From NCBI GenBank assembly GCA_934129885.1, contig CAKOWU010000004.1, positions 62,001 to 126,000 of the forward strand: a stretch of 64,000 nucleotides of DNA, read 5' to 3'. The position numbers and the translations under genes were made by a program. Below the pieces are notes generated by a model. The model was given only the letters and a program-made list of their open reading frames with translations. It was not told where the DNA came from and did not search any database. How positions within the stretch are numbered: the first letter of the stretch is position 1; each line of letters starts with the position of its first letter. This document shows positions 15,811 to 24,018 of the stretch, one piece after another. Origin of the DNA: an uncultured Bacilli bacterium (GTDB taxonomy: Bacteria; Bacillota_I; Bacilli_A; RF39; UBA660).

Positions 15811-16659
15811 ATGTATAGAAACAAAGAATTTGATAAAAGATATTTAATTATAATAATAATACTAATAATTTCTCTTTTACTCGTCATTTTGTCAGTCGCA
15901 TTAAAAAAAGATAGAAATCTAAACTCTGTAGAAAAAATAGCTAAAGATACGGGTTCATTCGTCATAAATATACTAGGCACTCCAGTAGATTTTATCAGCA
16001 ATAAAATAGCTGAAACTAAAGAAAAAAACGACATATATAATAAATACAAAGAACTAAAATCAAAAGAAGAACAAACCGAAAGCCTAATTGCTGAAACAAA
16101 TAACCTAAAGCAAGAAATAAAAAGTTTAAAAGCTGCATTAGACTTAAATACAACATTATCTGACAAAGTCTATAAAAACGCCACAGTAATTAATAGGAAT
16201 ATCGATTATTGGTACGACGAAGTAACCATTGACAAGGGAAAAACAAATGGAATTGAAAAAAATATGGCCGTTGTAAATAACAATGGATTAATTGGAACGG
16301 TTACAAAAGTAAGTAACCACGTAAGTACCGTAAAACTATTATCATCAAAGAGTTTAAGTGATAAAATAAGCGTAAAAATAAATGTTGGTGATACTTATGT
16401 TTATGGCCTAATATCAAAATATAATTTCAAGAAAAACACCTATACAGTTGAAGGAATAAGTGAAAACATTGAAATACCAAAAGGCGCAGAAGTCGTAACC
16501 ACAGGTATGGGTGATACCTTTCCAAGTGGTCTGTTACTAGGACATGTAAAAAAAATATCAACAGATAACTTCGATTTATCAAAAGTCGCGGTCGTAACAA
16601 GTTCAGTTGACTTTGATAATATTGAATACGTTGCGGTCTTAAAGAGGGTAGAAAAATGA
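15811..16659 (+). CDS. mreC: Rod shape-determining protein MreC
   Basis: 282 residues from ATG 15811 behind GGTGG. One N-terminal membrane segment (about 12-30), a coiled coil (about 65-110, KEEQTESLIAETNNLKQEIK) and the beta-barrel MreC fold with VTIDKGKTNGIEKNMAVVN and GLIGTVTKVS. It scaffolds the elongation machinery with MreD, RodA and PBP2. Its end overlaps mreD by 4 bp. mreB is not in this locus. Confidence 0.92.
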   Translation: MYRNKEFDKRYLIIIIILIISLLLVILSVALKKDRNLNSVEKIAKDTGSFVINILGTPVDFISNKIAETKEKNDIYNKYKELKSKEEQTESLIAETNNLKQEIKSLKAALDLNTTLSDKVYKNATVINRNIDYWYDEVTIDKGKTNGIEKNMAVVNNNGLIGTVTKVSNHVSTVKLLSSKSLSDKISVKINVGDTYVYGLISKYNFKKNTYTVEGISENIEIPKGAEVVTTGMGDTFPSGLLLGHVKKISTDNFDLSKVAVVTSSVDFDNIEYVAVLKRVEK

Positions 16660-17150
16660 TAATTCCCATAATCATAATTGTATCGTTCGCACTTGACAGT
16701 ATTATCTCTAACATTATAAACATCCATGGCCTATTCGCACCACTTCTTACCCTTATGAGTCTAATAATCATATATCCGTATTATAATGGAAATAAATCAT
16801 CCTATTATAAAGCTGCTTTTATTACAGGTCTATTTTATGACCTTATATATACTGACACCATGATAGTTCATGCCATTATATTTACTCTTATGGCCTTTAT
16901 AATCACAAAACTAAATGTTATCCTTGCCGGTAACTGGCTAAATGATACAATAATCGCTGTAATCTGTATAATAATATATAGACTTGTCATGTATGGACTT
17001 CTATTAATCAATGGTAATATAGAACTAAATACCAGTTATATATTAGAAAGCATCTATTCGTCACTTATATTAAATATAATATATATAATAATAGTATTTA
17101 ATATAACTGATAAAATAAGCACAAAATTAAAAATAAGAAAATCGTATTGA
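16656..17150 (+). CDS. mreD: Rod shape-determining protein MreD
   Basis: 164 residues, nearly all hydrophobic with about five membrane segments. GLFYDLIYTDT near residue 50 is the typical MreD motif. It overlaps mreC, and the pair is the conserved elongasome operon. It ends with TGA, showing TGA is a stop here. Confidence 0.88.
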   Translation: MIIPIIIIVSFALDSIISNIINIHGLFAPLLTLMSLIIIYPYYNGNKSSYYKAAFITGLFYDLIYTDTMIVHAIIFTLMAFIITKLNVILAGNWLNDTIIAVICIIIYRLVMYGLLLINGNIELNTSYILESIYSSLILNIIYIIIVFNITDKISTKLKIRKSY

Positions 17151-17161
17151 TTTTCTTTTTT
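17137..17161 (+). terminator. Terminator of the radC-mreCD operon
   Basis: Stem gaaaatc / gattttc, loop gtatt, T run; lies over the mreD stop. Confidence 0.75.
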
Positions 17162-17174
17162 TAGGGAAAACAGT

Positions 17175-17738
17175 CTATGACTGCTTTAAAATATCAATTA
17201 TTGAATAAATAACAATTTTCCTCATAACAGAATAATCAAGTTCTGTATGTTTGTGATAAACAACCTCATGGCAAAAATTATCAATAAGGTTTGTAATAAC
17301 ATGAAGTTTTTCTTTCACATCATCTATTTGATAACCTTTACCTTCAAAAATAGACGCAACTTTTTTTGTCATCATTAACTCCGCATCCTTTAAAACATTA
17401 AAAACTTCACTATCTAAATGAGATATTGCCAAAAGTTCCTCACGAGCCTTTAACGAAATATTATGGCACTTGATATATTCATCAATAACCATATTTATTA
17501 AAAAATTTAAATCATCAAAATCACTTCTATTTAAAACATCGATAATAGGAAACATTATTCCTTCCGAATACTTTTTAACCCCTGCAATAAATATATTATG
17601 CTTATCATTAAAGTACTGATATACACTTCCCGTAGAAATACCCGCCGCCTTCGCAATATCAGACGTTGTTGTATTAAAGTACCCTTTATTACACATAAGT
17701 TCAAATCCAATTTCTATAATATTGTTCTTCTTATTAAT
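17175..17738 (-). CDS. TetR/AcrR family regulator, start codon unusual
   Basis: The DNA-binding helix-turn-helix is NTTTSDIAKAAGISTGSVYQYF, preceded by NNIIEIGFELMCNKGYF as in normal TetR proteins. The first ATG (17696) would cut off helix 1. The frame continues upstream to a stop at 17751 with no ATG, GTG or TTG; the best initiation is an ATT at 17738 after AAAAGG. So either a rare ATT start is used or the gene is 5'-damaged. The C-terminal ligand domain looks intact. An inverted repeat lies directly upstream, consistent with autorepression. Target genes are unclear; the adjacent + strand region holds only a relic. Confidence 0.75.
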   Translation of the reverse strand: MNKKNNIIEIGFELMCNKGYFNTTTSDIAKAAGISTGSVYQYFNDKHNIFIAGVKKYSEGIMFPIIDVLNRSDFDDLNFLINMVIDEYIKCHNISLKAREELLAISHLDSEVFNVLKDAELMMTKKVASIFEGKGYQIDDVKEKLHVITNLIDNFCHEVVYHKHTELDYSVMRKIVIYSIIDILKQS

Positions 17739-17746
17739 AGACCTTT

Positions 17747-17782
17747 TGACTTATATTTGCATCCGGTATATAAGCATTGTCA
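17747..17782. promoter_or_regulatory. Likely TetR operator
   Basis: Inverted repeat CTTATAT (17750-17756) / ATATAAG (17768-17774) with an 11-bp centre, widened by tgac / gtca at 17747-17750 and 17779-17782. A TTGACA on the - strand (17778-17783) overlaps its edge, so binding would block the regulator's own promoter. Confidence 0.5.
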
Positions 17783-17810
17783 AAAAAGTAGTTTCAATAG
17801 AAGTAAGTAA

Positions 17811-18130
17811 TGATTTTAGAAGTGAAACTTCTTTGAAAAATTTTCTATATCATTGTAAATTACTTTGAAAAGGCACAGAGAAGTTACACTTAAATAGATA
17901 GGCACGTACAGCTTGATTTAACATGGAAAGCAGACAAGCATTTTTCATTCTAGACACCAAAAATATGCCTGTTTTGATGAGAAGTTTGACATTGGTGTTC
18001 ATATAGAGATATGGACTTATCTAATCGCAGCTATCGGAACTGCTACTGTATCATACATTACATCCAGTTGCGCAGCTAAAAAAATAAACAAAATAGATAT
18101 GATCTCTAGTTTAAAAGGTAACGAATAAAA
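17811..18130 (+). other. Intergenic stretch with possible peptide relic
   Basis: No gene with a start and ribosome site is visible. One + frame is open from about 17919 to a TAA near 18128 and encodes a hydrophobic stretch (WTYLIAAIGTATVSYIT then SSCAAKKINKIDM) but lacks ATG, GTG or TTG at a sensible place. The sequence aaattactttgaaa (17857-17870) recurs at 21117-21130 before another relic. Confidence 0.35.
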
Positions 18131-18276
18131 ATATACACCACGTTAAATCATTATTTTAGGGATAACTTTATATGTCAAATACCCACAAATTAATAATCAA
18201 AATTAAAATATTCACTTGATTTTCATGCAAAATATTTATATAATTAATGTATAAATAGGTAAGCAGGAGGAAAATA

Positions 18277-18471
18277 ATGAGAAAGTTAAATGGCAACGGG
18301 CAAGCTTTAGTAGAATACTTGCTCATCATTGCCGTCATAAGTGCAATAGTAGTTACCGTAGTTAAACTATTAGGAGGATACCTAACAGATTCCGTAACAA
18401 AATCATCATGTAACCTAGTAGATAAAAAATACGTCGAGGGCGCTAGTCCAGGAAAAGGAAGGTGTGAGTAA
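18277..18471 (+). CDS. Flp/Fap type IVb pilin-like small protein
   Basis: 64 residues behind GCAGGAGG. A short basic leader MRKLNGNG is followed by QALVEYLLIIAVISAIVV, matching Flp-type pilins: cleavage after Gly and a Glu at position 5 of the mature protein. Such pilins are processed by TadV-like peptidase and assembled by Tad machinery. No tad genes are in the window, so this is an orphan subunit, or a small membrane protein using the same signal. It precedes a membrane protein gene in what looks like one transcript. Confidence 0.65.
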   Translation: MRKLNGNGQALVEYLLIIAVISAIVVTVVKLLGGYLTDSVTKSSCNLVDKKYVEGASPGKGRCE

Positions 18472-18503
18472 CATCTATCCTTTTCATCTAAAGGAGTGAT
18501 AAA

Positions 18504-18953
18504 ATGAATTTGTTAAAAAAAACGTACGGACTACTTTGGCTACTACTCAGCCTGCTTACAAATAACCTCTCTATATTTCTGATTGGAGGCATATTAAATG
18601 TATATAATAAAAACGCTTGGTACGCCAAATGGTATATTTGGTGCATCGTCTTTCTATTAGGTTCCCTTTTATTAGTAAGTATTTGTCTTTCTTCTCATAC
18701 TTTTAATCCTGCATACATCGTCTATGTTTTCGCACCCGCAGCTTTATTAATATTTATTTGGAACATTCAAATATCTGTTAAAGTATCAGAAAAACTAGGC
18801 GTCCCAGGTAAAGAAATATACGCCTACCCATATCCATGGATACTTTGCCTAATCATACCCGTAATAGGATGGATACTCTTGCTAGTAATGTTTATTTACA
18901 CAAGATACTACTATATAATAAAAATATTTGAAGGTAATGGCGAAAAAATCTAA
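18504..18953 (+). CDS. Four-helix membrane protein of unknown function
   Basis: 149 residues with four predicted membrane segments (about 10-32, 44-64, 72-92, 110-133) and a short polar end. Ribosome site AAAGGAGTG. Not recognised. YAKWYIWCIVFLLG and the following layout show only generic membrane-protein character. Being 32 bp after the pilin-like gene suggests co-transcription. Confidence 0.6.
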   Translation: MNLLKKTYGLLWLLLSLLTNNLSIFLIGGILNVYNKNAWYAKWYIWCIVFLLGSLLLVSICLSSHTFNPAYIVYVFAPAALLIFIWNIQISVKVSEKLGVPGKEIYAYPYPWILCLIIPVIGWILLLVMFIYTRYYYIIKIFEGNGEKI

Positions 18954-19005
18954 ATAAATAATAAAAAGAATAAAAAATATGTTATAATGTTTGAAGGTGA
19001 TATAA

Positions 19006-19410
19006 GTGCAAAATAGAAGTGAACTTAGAAAAAAATGTATGACAATACTTTACCAAATAGATATATATAGTACAAATGGTATAAAGTATGATATAGATGA
19101 AATAATAAACGAAGTTTCAAAAATAGAAAACGAATTTATCAAAGAGATAGTTTATGGAGTAATAACATATAAAAATGATATTGACACAATAGCTAATAAA
19201 TATCTAGAAAACTGGAACATAGATAGACTTGGTAATACCGATAAAGCCATACTTAGAATGGGAATATTTGAACTTTTATATACGGAAACACCAGACATCG
19301 TTGCTATAAACGAAGCCATCGAGCTAGCCAAAATCTATAGCGATGACGCTGTAAGAAAAATGATAAACGGAGTATTAGACAAAATATATCGTGAAAAAGT
19401 AGGTGAATAA
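19006..19410 (+). CDS. nusB: Transcription antitermination factor NusB
   Basis: 134 residues from a GTG start (ribosome site GAAGGTGAT). All-helical NusB fold with RKKCMTILYQID at the start, NWNIDRLGNTDKAILRMGIFEL in the middle and VAINEAIELAKIYSDD near the end, which are family signatures. It binds boxA RNA with S10 in rRNA antitermination. It starts the nusB-xseA-xseB operon; folD and ispA, usual in Bacillus, are missing. Confidence 0.93.
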   Translation: MQNRSELRKKCMTILYQIDIYSTNGIKYDIDEIINEVSKIENEFIKEIVYGVITYKNDIDTIANKYLENWNIDRLGNTDKAILRMGIFELLYTETPDIVAINEAIELAKIYSDDAVRKMINGVLDKIYREKVGE

Positions 19411-20739
19411 ATGAACAACAAATACCTTACTGTAACTGCCATAACCCGTTATCTAAAATCAAAATTCGATTCTGACATCCATTTAAACAATGTCTTGCTA
19501 AAAGGAGAGATATCTAACTTTAAAGCCCACACCACAGGACATATGTATTTTTCTATAAAAGATGAGCATAGCAAAATAAACGCCATAATGTTTAAAGCAA
19601 GTGCCTCTAAACTAGACTTTAAACCCGCGGACGGGAGTAAAGTCCTTTTAGTAGGTAGAATAAGTGTATATGAAGCTGTAGGAAATTATCAAATATATGT
19701 CGACAAAATGATCGAAGATGGCGTTGGTAACCTCTACATCGCCTATGAAAAACTAAAAAAGAAACTAGAAGAAGCCGGATACTTTAGACCTGAGCATAAA
19801 AAGCCAATTCCAAAATACCCAAAAAGAGTAGGAATAGTAACCGCATCTACCGGTGCTGCTGTAAGAGATATTATAACCACAATCAAAAGAAGATTTCCTG
19901 TTTGTGAAACTCTTTTGTTTCCTACACTGGTACAAGGTGAAAACGCCAAAGAAAGTATTGCTCAGAACATAAAAAGAGCCGAAAACTATAATATTGACGT
20001 ACTAATAGTTGGAAGGGGAGGCGGCTCAATAGAAGATCTTTGGGCATTTAACGAAGAAATAGTCGCTGATGCTATATATCAGTGTAAAACACCCGTAATA
20101 AGCGCTGTCGGTCACGAAGTAGACTTCACTATCAGTGACTTTGTCGCTGACTTAAGAGCCCCAACTCCAACCGCCGCTGCTGAACTCGCAGTGCCCAACC
20201 TTCTAGACCTAAATAAAATGTTATCACAATATAGTATTAGGCTAAAAGAAGCCATAATAAAGAAAATAAAACTAAAAAAAATATACTTCGATAGTATAAA
20301 AAGTTCCTACGTTTTAAAAACACCAATGGTAATGTATGAAAATAAAAAACAAACAATATCACTTATTAATGAAAAAATAAATACATTAATAACAAACAAA
20401 ATAACTGAAAACAAAACAAAACTAGATAACATAAAAAATACTTTTATATTAAATAATCCTAAAAACCTATACATTAAACAGTTGGACTATATAAACGTAT
20501 CAAAAAAAAGAATTAATGAACTATTTATAAATATCATTACAAATAAACATAATAACTTAAACCATCAAATAGAAAAGTTAGAATTACTAAACCCTTTAAA
20601 TACTATAAAAAGAGGTTATAGCATTACTTATATTAATGATAGTATATTGACAAATAAAAAACAATTAAATAAAAACGATGAAATAAAAATAAAAATTATA
20701 GATGCTGAAGTAAAAGCCGTAGTAAAGGAGATAAAATAA
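19411..20739 (+). CDS. xseA: Exodeoxyribonuclease VII large subunit
   Basis: 442 residues. N-terminal OB fold (LKGEISNFKAHTTGHMYFSI), then the catalytic part with RVGIVTASTGAAVRDI, VGRGGGSIEDLWAFNEE and SAVGHEVDFTISDFVADLRA, all hallmark motifs, then a long coiled coil. With XseB it degrades single-stranded DNA. It directly follows nusB (no gap) and touches xseB (TAATG overlap). Confidence 0.95.
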   Translation: MNNKYLTVTAITRYLKSKFDSDIHLNNVLLKGEISNFKAHTTGHMYFSIKDEHSKINAIMFKASASKLDFKPADGSKVLLVGRISVYEAVGNYQIYVDKMIEDGVGNLYIAYEKLKKKLEEAGYFRPEHKKPIPKYPKRVGIVTASTGAAVRDIITTIKRRFPVCETLLFPTLVQGENAKESIAQNIKRAENYNIDVLIVGRGGGSIEDLWAFNEEIVADAIYQCKTPVISAVGHEVDFTISDFVADLRAPTPTAAAELAVPNLLDLNKMLSQYSIRLKEAIIKKIKLKKIYFDSIKSSYVLKTPMVMYENKKQTISLINEKINTLITNKITENKTKLDNIKNTFILNNPKNLYIKQLDYINVSKKRINELFINIITNKHNNLNHQIEKLELLNPLNTIKRGYSITYINDSILTNKKQLNKNDEIKIKIIDAEVKAVVKEIK

Positions 20740-20960
20740 TGGAAAAAACATTCGAGGATAAAGTAAAAGAATTAGAAAAAATCATATCTTCACTCGAAAA
20801 TGGTGACACTCCTCTTGATGAGTCAATAAACAAGTACACAGAGGCTATGAAACTAGTCAAAGAATGTGATGAAGAACTTAAAACTGTAGAAGAAAAAGTT
20901 AACAAAATAGTTTTAGAAGACGGTAGTACCGCAGACTTTAAAGATTTAGGCACTGAATAA
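20739..20960 (+). CDS. xseB: Exodeoxyribonuclease VII small subunit
   Basis: 73 residues: FEDKVKELEKIISSLENGDTPLDESINKY is the family pattern, two helices that wrap the XseA coiled coil. It overlaps xseA by one base. A GC-poor terminator follows within about 15 bp. Confidence 0.93.
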   Translation: MEKTFEDKVKELEKIISSLENGDTPLDESINKYTEAMKLVKECDEELKTVEEKVNKIVLEDGSTADFKDLGTE

Positions 20961-20976
20961 TAGGTGCTTTTTTATT
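20951..20976 (+). terminator. Terminator of nusB-xseAB
   Basis: Short stem gcact / ggtgc (one G-T pair) over the xseB stop, followed by a run of seven T. Confidence 0.6.
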
Positions 20977-21027
20977 TTTTGCAAAAAGTAGTATTTTGGG
21001 TAATTTAATAGAATAATTATTGCCAAT

Positions 21028-21060
21028 TTACCTAAATTCATTTTAAAGAAATTTGGGTAA
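21028..21060. repeat. Inverted repeat before the Rpn-like relic
   Basis: ttacctaaatt (21028-21038) and aatttgggtaa (21050-21060) pair with one mismatch. Inside lies ttttaaagaaatttggg, which also occurs exactly at 9406-9422 before the peptide genes. Confidence 0.5.
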
Positions 21061-21069
21061 AACCTCACT

Positions 21070-21098
21070 TTGACATAAGTTTTTAGATACTATATAGT
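21070..21098 (+). promoter_or_regulatory. Promoter-like pair before the Rpn-like relic
   Basis: TTGACA (21070-21075), 17-bp spacer, TATAGT (21093-21098). It would drive the frameshifted remnant that follows. Confidence 0.5.
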
Positions 21099-21144
21099 GT
21101 GTTTCAGTCAGCTGAAAAATTACTTTGAAAGGACTGGAAAAAAT

Positions 21145-21395
21145 ATGAATGATAAAATATTTGAAAGGTATCGTGGTTCTACACCACCATATCTTGATAT
21201 CACGCAACTGCATATAAAACCTTTATTAGAAAAAAATGATCAATTACTCAAAGAAGAGGGAAAAGAAATTGGTGCATTAGAAAAGGCAAAAGAGACTGCC
21301 AAAATTTGCTTTCAATGGGTATGAGTGTAAAAGATATAATAAAGGCAACAGATTTAAAAGAAAATGACATCTTAAATTTGCAAAATAAAGAATAA
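21145..21395 (+). pseudogene. Frameshifted C-terminal remnant of an Rpn-like nuclease/transposase
   Basis: From ATG 21145 the frame reads to KEEGKEIGALEKAKETAK and then shifts at AAAATTTGC (about 21302). Restoring one A gives NLLSMGMSVKDIIKATDLKE, the usual tail of Rpn (PD-(D/E)XK recombination-promoting nuclease) proteins. The catalytic domain is absent. It is therefore a decayed mobile-element-associated gene. The first ~30 residues are not typical of that family and may come from a deletion junction. Confidence 0.6.
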
Positions 21396-21523
21396 AAAAC
21401 CCCAAGTATAACCCTTGTGGCTTTTTTCATATCATATAAAATTCAATATATTTTTGTGTAGTTAAAAAAATAACTTCCTTGACTAATATTTTCAAATTAA
21501 TTATAATTAAAGTAGGTGAGAAT

Positions 21524-21925
21524 ATGAAAAATGCATTTACATTAATTGAATTAGTTGGCGTCATTGCTATGCTTTCCGTCATAGCCCTCGTTGCCGTACC
21601 GGCAATTAATAATTCTTTATCCAAAAGCAGAAATAACCTTTCAGAAGTTCAGAAAAATCAAATTATAAAAGGTGGCAAAGATTACTTATCTGAACATATA
21701 AATAAACTCCCAAGCAATAACGAAGATTGTATAAAGCTGCCTTTTACAGGCTTAAGAGATGCCGGATATATTAATGAAGACACAATAAATCCAGAAGACG
21801 ATAAAGAATATAGCGAAAATTATTACGTAAAAGTAACAAAAGTTAATAACTCATACTCCTATGAATTAAAAAAAATAAACAATTCAAAAGAATGTACCCT
21901 AATAGAGGTGAGCAGTAATGAATAA
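21524..21925 (+). CDS. Type IV pilin-like protein (pseudopilin) 1
   Basis: 133 residues from ATG 21524, ribosome site TAGGTGAG. The prepilin motif has a short leader (MKNA) and FTLIELVGVIAMLSVIALVAVP: cleavage before Phe, Glu at +5 and a long hydrophobic helix. The remainder is a small globular domain with two Cys near residues 67 and 125. Such pseudopilins serve in DNA uptake or secretion; no assembly ATPase or PilD-type peptidase is in the window. It overlaps the next pseudopilin by 8 bp. Confidence 0.8.
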   Translation: MKNAFTLIELVGVIAMLSVIALVAVPAINNSLSKSRNNLSEVQKNQIIKGGKDYLSEHINKLPSNNEDCIKLPFTGLRDAGYINEDTINPEDDKEYSENYYVKVTKVNNSYSYELKKINNSKECTLIEVSSNE

Positions 21926-22397
21926 AGCATTTACCTTAATAGAATTACTTGGAGTAATTATCATCCTCGCAGTCATAGCCTTAATAACCACCCCAGTAAT
22001 AACAACCGTTCTAAAAAATAATAAAGAAAACGCAGACACCACCACTGTAGAAAGTATTGTAACATCCGCAAAAAACTTTGCTGTTGCCATGGAAGCTGAG
22101 GATGCTGAAACAGAATTTTATATAAACTATAATAATAATCCTTATACTTTAACCTTTAAAAGCGGTGCCATATCAAAAGACAATAAATTCAAGAACTATA
22201 TATATGATAATAACATTCCAAGCAGTGGAGGAGTATATGTCTGTGAAAACGGGAGTATAGAACTAAAACTATGGTTTGAGAAAGAAAGCATATGTATTGT
22301 AAAAAAAATAGATAACAGAAAAATATATATCGATAGAGACATAACTAATAAGAGTGCCTGCGATATAGATAAATCAAATGTTAAGTGCGGAGAGTGA
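21918..22397 (+). CDS. Type IV pilin-like protein (pseudopilin) 2
   Basis: 159 residues beginning MNKAFTLIELLGVIIILAVI, a clear prepilin signal. The globular part has four Cys in its last third (VYVCENG, ESICIVKK, SACDI, VKCGE), possibly paired. Ribosome site GAGGTGAGC. Together with the preceding and following genes it forms a three-gene unit of surface proteins. A paralogue of its neighbour by the shared N-terminus. Confidence 0.8.
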   Translation: MNKAFTLIELLGVIIILAVIALITTPVITTVLKNNKENADTTTVESIVTSAKNFAVAMEAEDAETEFYINYNNNPYTLTFKSGAISKDNKFKNYIYDNNIPSSGGVYVCENGSIELKLWFEKESICIVKKIDNRKIYIDRDITNKSACDIDKSNVKCGE

Positions 22398-22399
22398 AC

Positions 22400-23215
22400 A
22401 TGTTAAATAACATTAATATACCAAAACTTGTAGGAACATTTATCATAATCATAGTTATAAGTCTCATTCTATTAATAGTCAAAACATTATTTTTAAATAA
22501 CATAGATACAAATACTTATCTTGCATATACAAAACCTAATGTAGATTTAAAATTAAATGGCGACTATGTCATATACTTAAATATTGGGGACAAATATAAA
22601 GAAAAAGGTGCTACTACTAAGGCAAATAAAAAAATAAATATATCTTACTATAAAAATAATAGACGAGTAATTATGATAGACACTAATGAACTTGCGACAT
22701 ATACTGTTAAATATAGTATAAATATAGAAAATAAACAAAGAACAATAACTAGAACCGTAATAATTTGTGACAATAAAAAACCACTTATAGCCTTTCCAGA
22801 AACGACAACAATAACCACAAACGAAGTTAAAACTTATATGCCAACATTTGACGTCATCGCTTCAGATAATTCTGGAAAAGTAAAACTAACATATAATGGT
22901 GCGTTAAAACAAAAACCCGATAACTATATTATCACATATAAAGCAACAGATACATCAGGTAATCAAACATCAAAAAAAAGATTAATAAAAGTTAAAGGAG
23001 GAATAGCCTTTAAAACCATAGATAATAAAATTACCATAAACTATCCAGCAGAAGAAAATTATAAATACTATTATAGTGTAGATAGTGGTAACACCTTCAA
23101 AGAAACAACAAACGTAACAACCTTAAATAGCGAATACACAAACGTCATCGCCACCATTTATAAAGATAATACATATATAATGTCTAATACTTATACAAAA
23201 AGAAAGGCAAACTAA
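22400..23215 (+). CDS. Membrane-anchored protein with DUF5011/Ig-like domains
   Basis: 271 residues from ATG 22400 behind GGAGAGTG. One N-terminal membrane anchor (about 8-30), then DUF5011-type beta domains: LNIGDKYKEKGATTKAN and YTVKYSIN in the first, YIITYKATDTSGNQTSKK in the second, and a third Ig-like domain. DUF5011 domains occur in surface and adhesive proteins. Co-transcribed with two pseudopilins, so it may be part of a pilus-associated apparatus; that is inference. Confidence 0.75.
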   Translation: MLNNINIPKLVGTFIIIIVISLILLIVKTLFLNNIDTNTYLAYTKPNVDLKLNGDYVIYLNIGDKYKEKGATTKANKKINISYYKNNRRVIMIDTNELATYTVKYSINIENKQRTITRTVIICDNKKPLIAFPETTTITTNEVKTYMPTFDVIASDNSGKVKLTYNGALKQKPDNYIITYKATDTSGNQTSKKRLIKVKGGIAFKTIDNKITINYPAEENYKYYYSVDSGNTFKETTNVTTLNSEYTNVIATIYKDNTYIMSNTYTKRKAN

Positions 23216-23229
23216 AACCTTTCTTTTAT
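23198..23229. terminator. Bidirectional terminator DUF5011 / lexA
   Basis: 10-bp perfect stem aaaagaaagg / cctttctttt, 10-nt loop holding the + gene's stop codon. Confidence 0.7.
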
Positions 23230-23843
23230 ATTTTTCTATATAGTCCAATAGCCTTACCTAAAATAGTAACATGGTCCAAAATAATTGGATCCAAATTATC
23301 ATTTTCAGGTTGTAATCTAATATGCCCCTTTTCCTTATAATAAGTCTTCAGTGTAACTTCATTTTCATCCGTCATAGCGACAACGATCTCACCATTTCTC
23401 ACTGATTTTGTACGTTTCACAATTATGGCATCACCGTCTAATATTCCAGCATTAATCATACTAACACCACTAACCTTTAAAACAAATACATCACTATTTT
23501 TAGGTATTAAATAAGTAGGTAAACTAAAATACTCATCAGGTGTCTCGATAGCCTCGATAGGAGAGCCAGCCGTAACCTTACCAAGTAAAGGTACCTTTCT
23601 AACTTCCTCTTCCTTTGTGGCATATTCATTTTCAACTAATAACTCGATAGCCCTATTTTTAGTTCCTTCCTTACGAATAATTCCTTTTTTTTCTAAATTT
23701 TTCAAATGGACATGAATAGTCGCTGGAGATGAAATATCTAAAGCCTTTCCTATTTCCCTAACAGTTGGTGGATAACCACGAGAAACAATATAAGACTTGA
23801 TAAAATCCAAAACATCCTTTTGTCTATCAGTTAACTTTTCCAT
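23226..23843 (-). CDS. lexA: SOS repressor LexA
   Basis: 205 residues from ATG 23843 (TAGGAGGG upstream). Winged helix RQKDVLDFIKSYIVSRGYPPTVREIG with ISSPATIHVHLKNLEKKG, cleavage site TAGSPI, catalytic Ser in VSGVSMINAG and Lys in EVTLKTYY. It represses SOS genes until RecA promotes self-cleavage. Candidate binding palindromes lie upstream at 23890-23920. YneF follows divergently, a faint echo of the Bacillus lexA-yneA-yneF neighbourhood. Confidence 0.95.
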   Translation of the reverse strand: MEKLTDRQKDVLDFIKSYIVSRGYPPTVREIGKALDISSPATIHVHLKNLEKKGIIRKEGTKNRAIELLVENEYATKEEEVRKVPLLGKVTAGSPIEAIETPDEYFSLPTYLIPKNSDVFVLKVSGVSMINAGILDGDAIIVKRTKSVRNGEIVVAMTDENEVTLKTYYKEKGHIRLQPENDNLDPIILDHVTILGKAIGLYRKI

Positions 23844-23889
23844 TAAATCCCTCCTATGGATCCATATTAGCACATTTCTGTCCCAAAGT

Positions 23890-23920
23890 CAAACGTTTGT
23901 TACCATAAAACAAACATTTG
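23890..23920. promoter_or_regulatory. Palindromic operator pair between lexA and yneF
   Basis: CAAACGTTTG (23890-23899, perfect palindrome) and CAAACATTTG (23911-23920), 21 bp apart. GTTTGT and ACAAAC also face each other across the pair. The place is right for LexA autoregulation, but the half-site spacing differs from the Bacillus GAAC-N4-GTTC box. Confidence 0.5.
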
Positions 23921-24018
23921 TCAAAACACTATAAATCCTCTGAATAATAATAAATTTGTAATATAACTTGAAAATTGTACATATTTTTAGTAAAATACAA
24001 ATAGAAAGGAATGATATC

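Noticed and set aside
16427..16771. Two long - strand frames across mreC-mreD
   Set aside because: Antisense shadows of well-supported genes; no family signal.
17694..17712. tRNA T-arm-like string ttcaaatcc
   Set aside because: It is inside the TetR coding sequence and no acceptor or anticodon stem can be formed; no tRNA found anywhere in the window.
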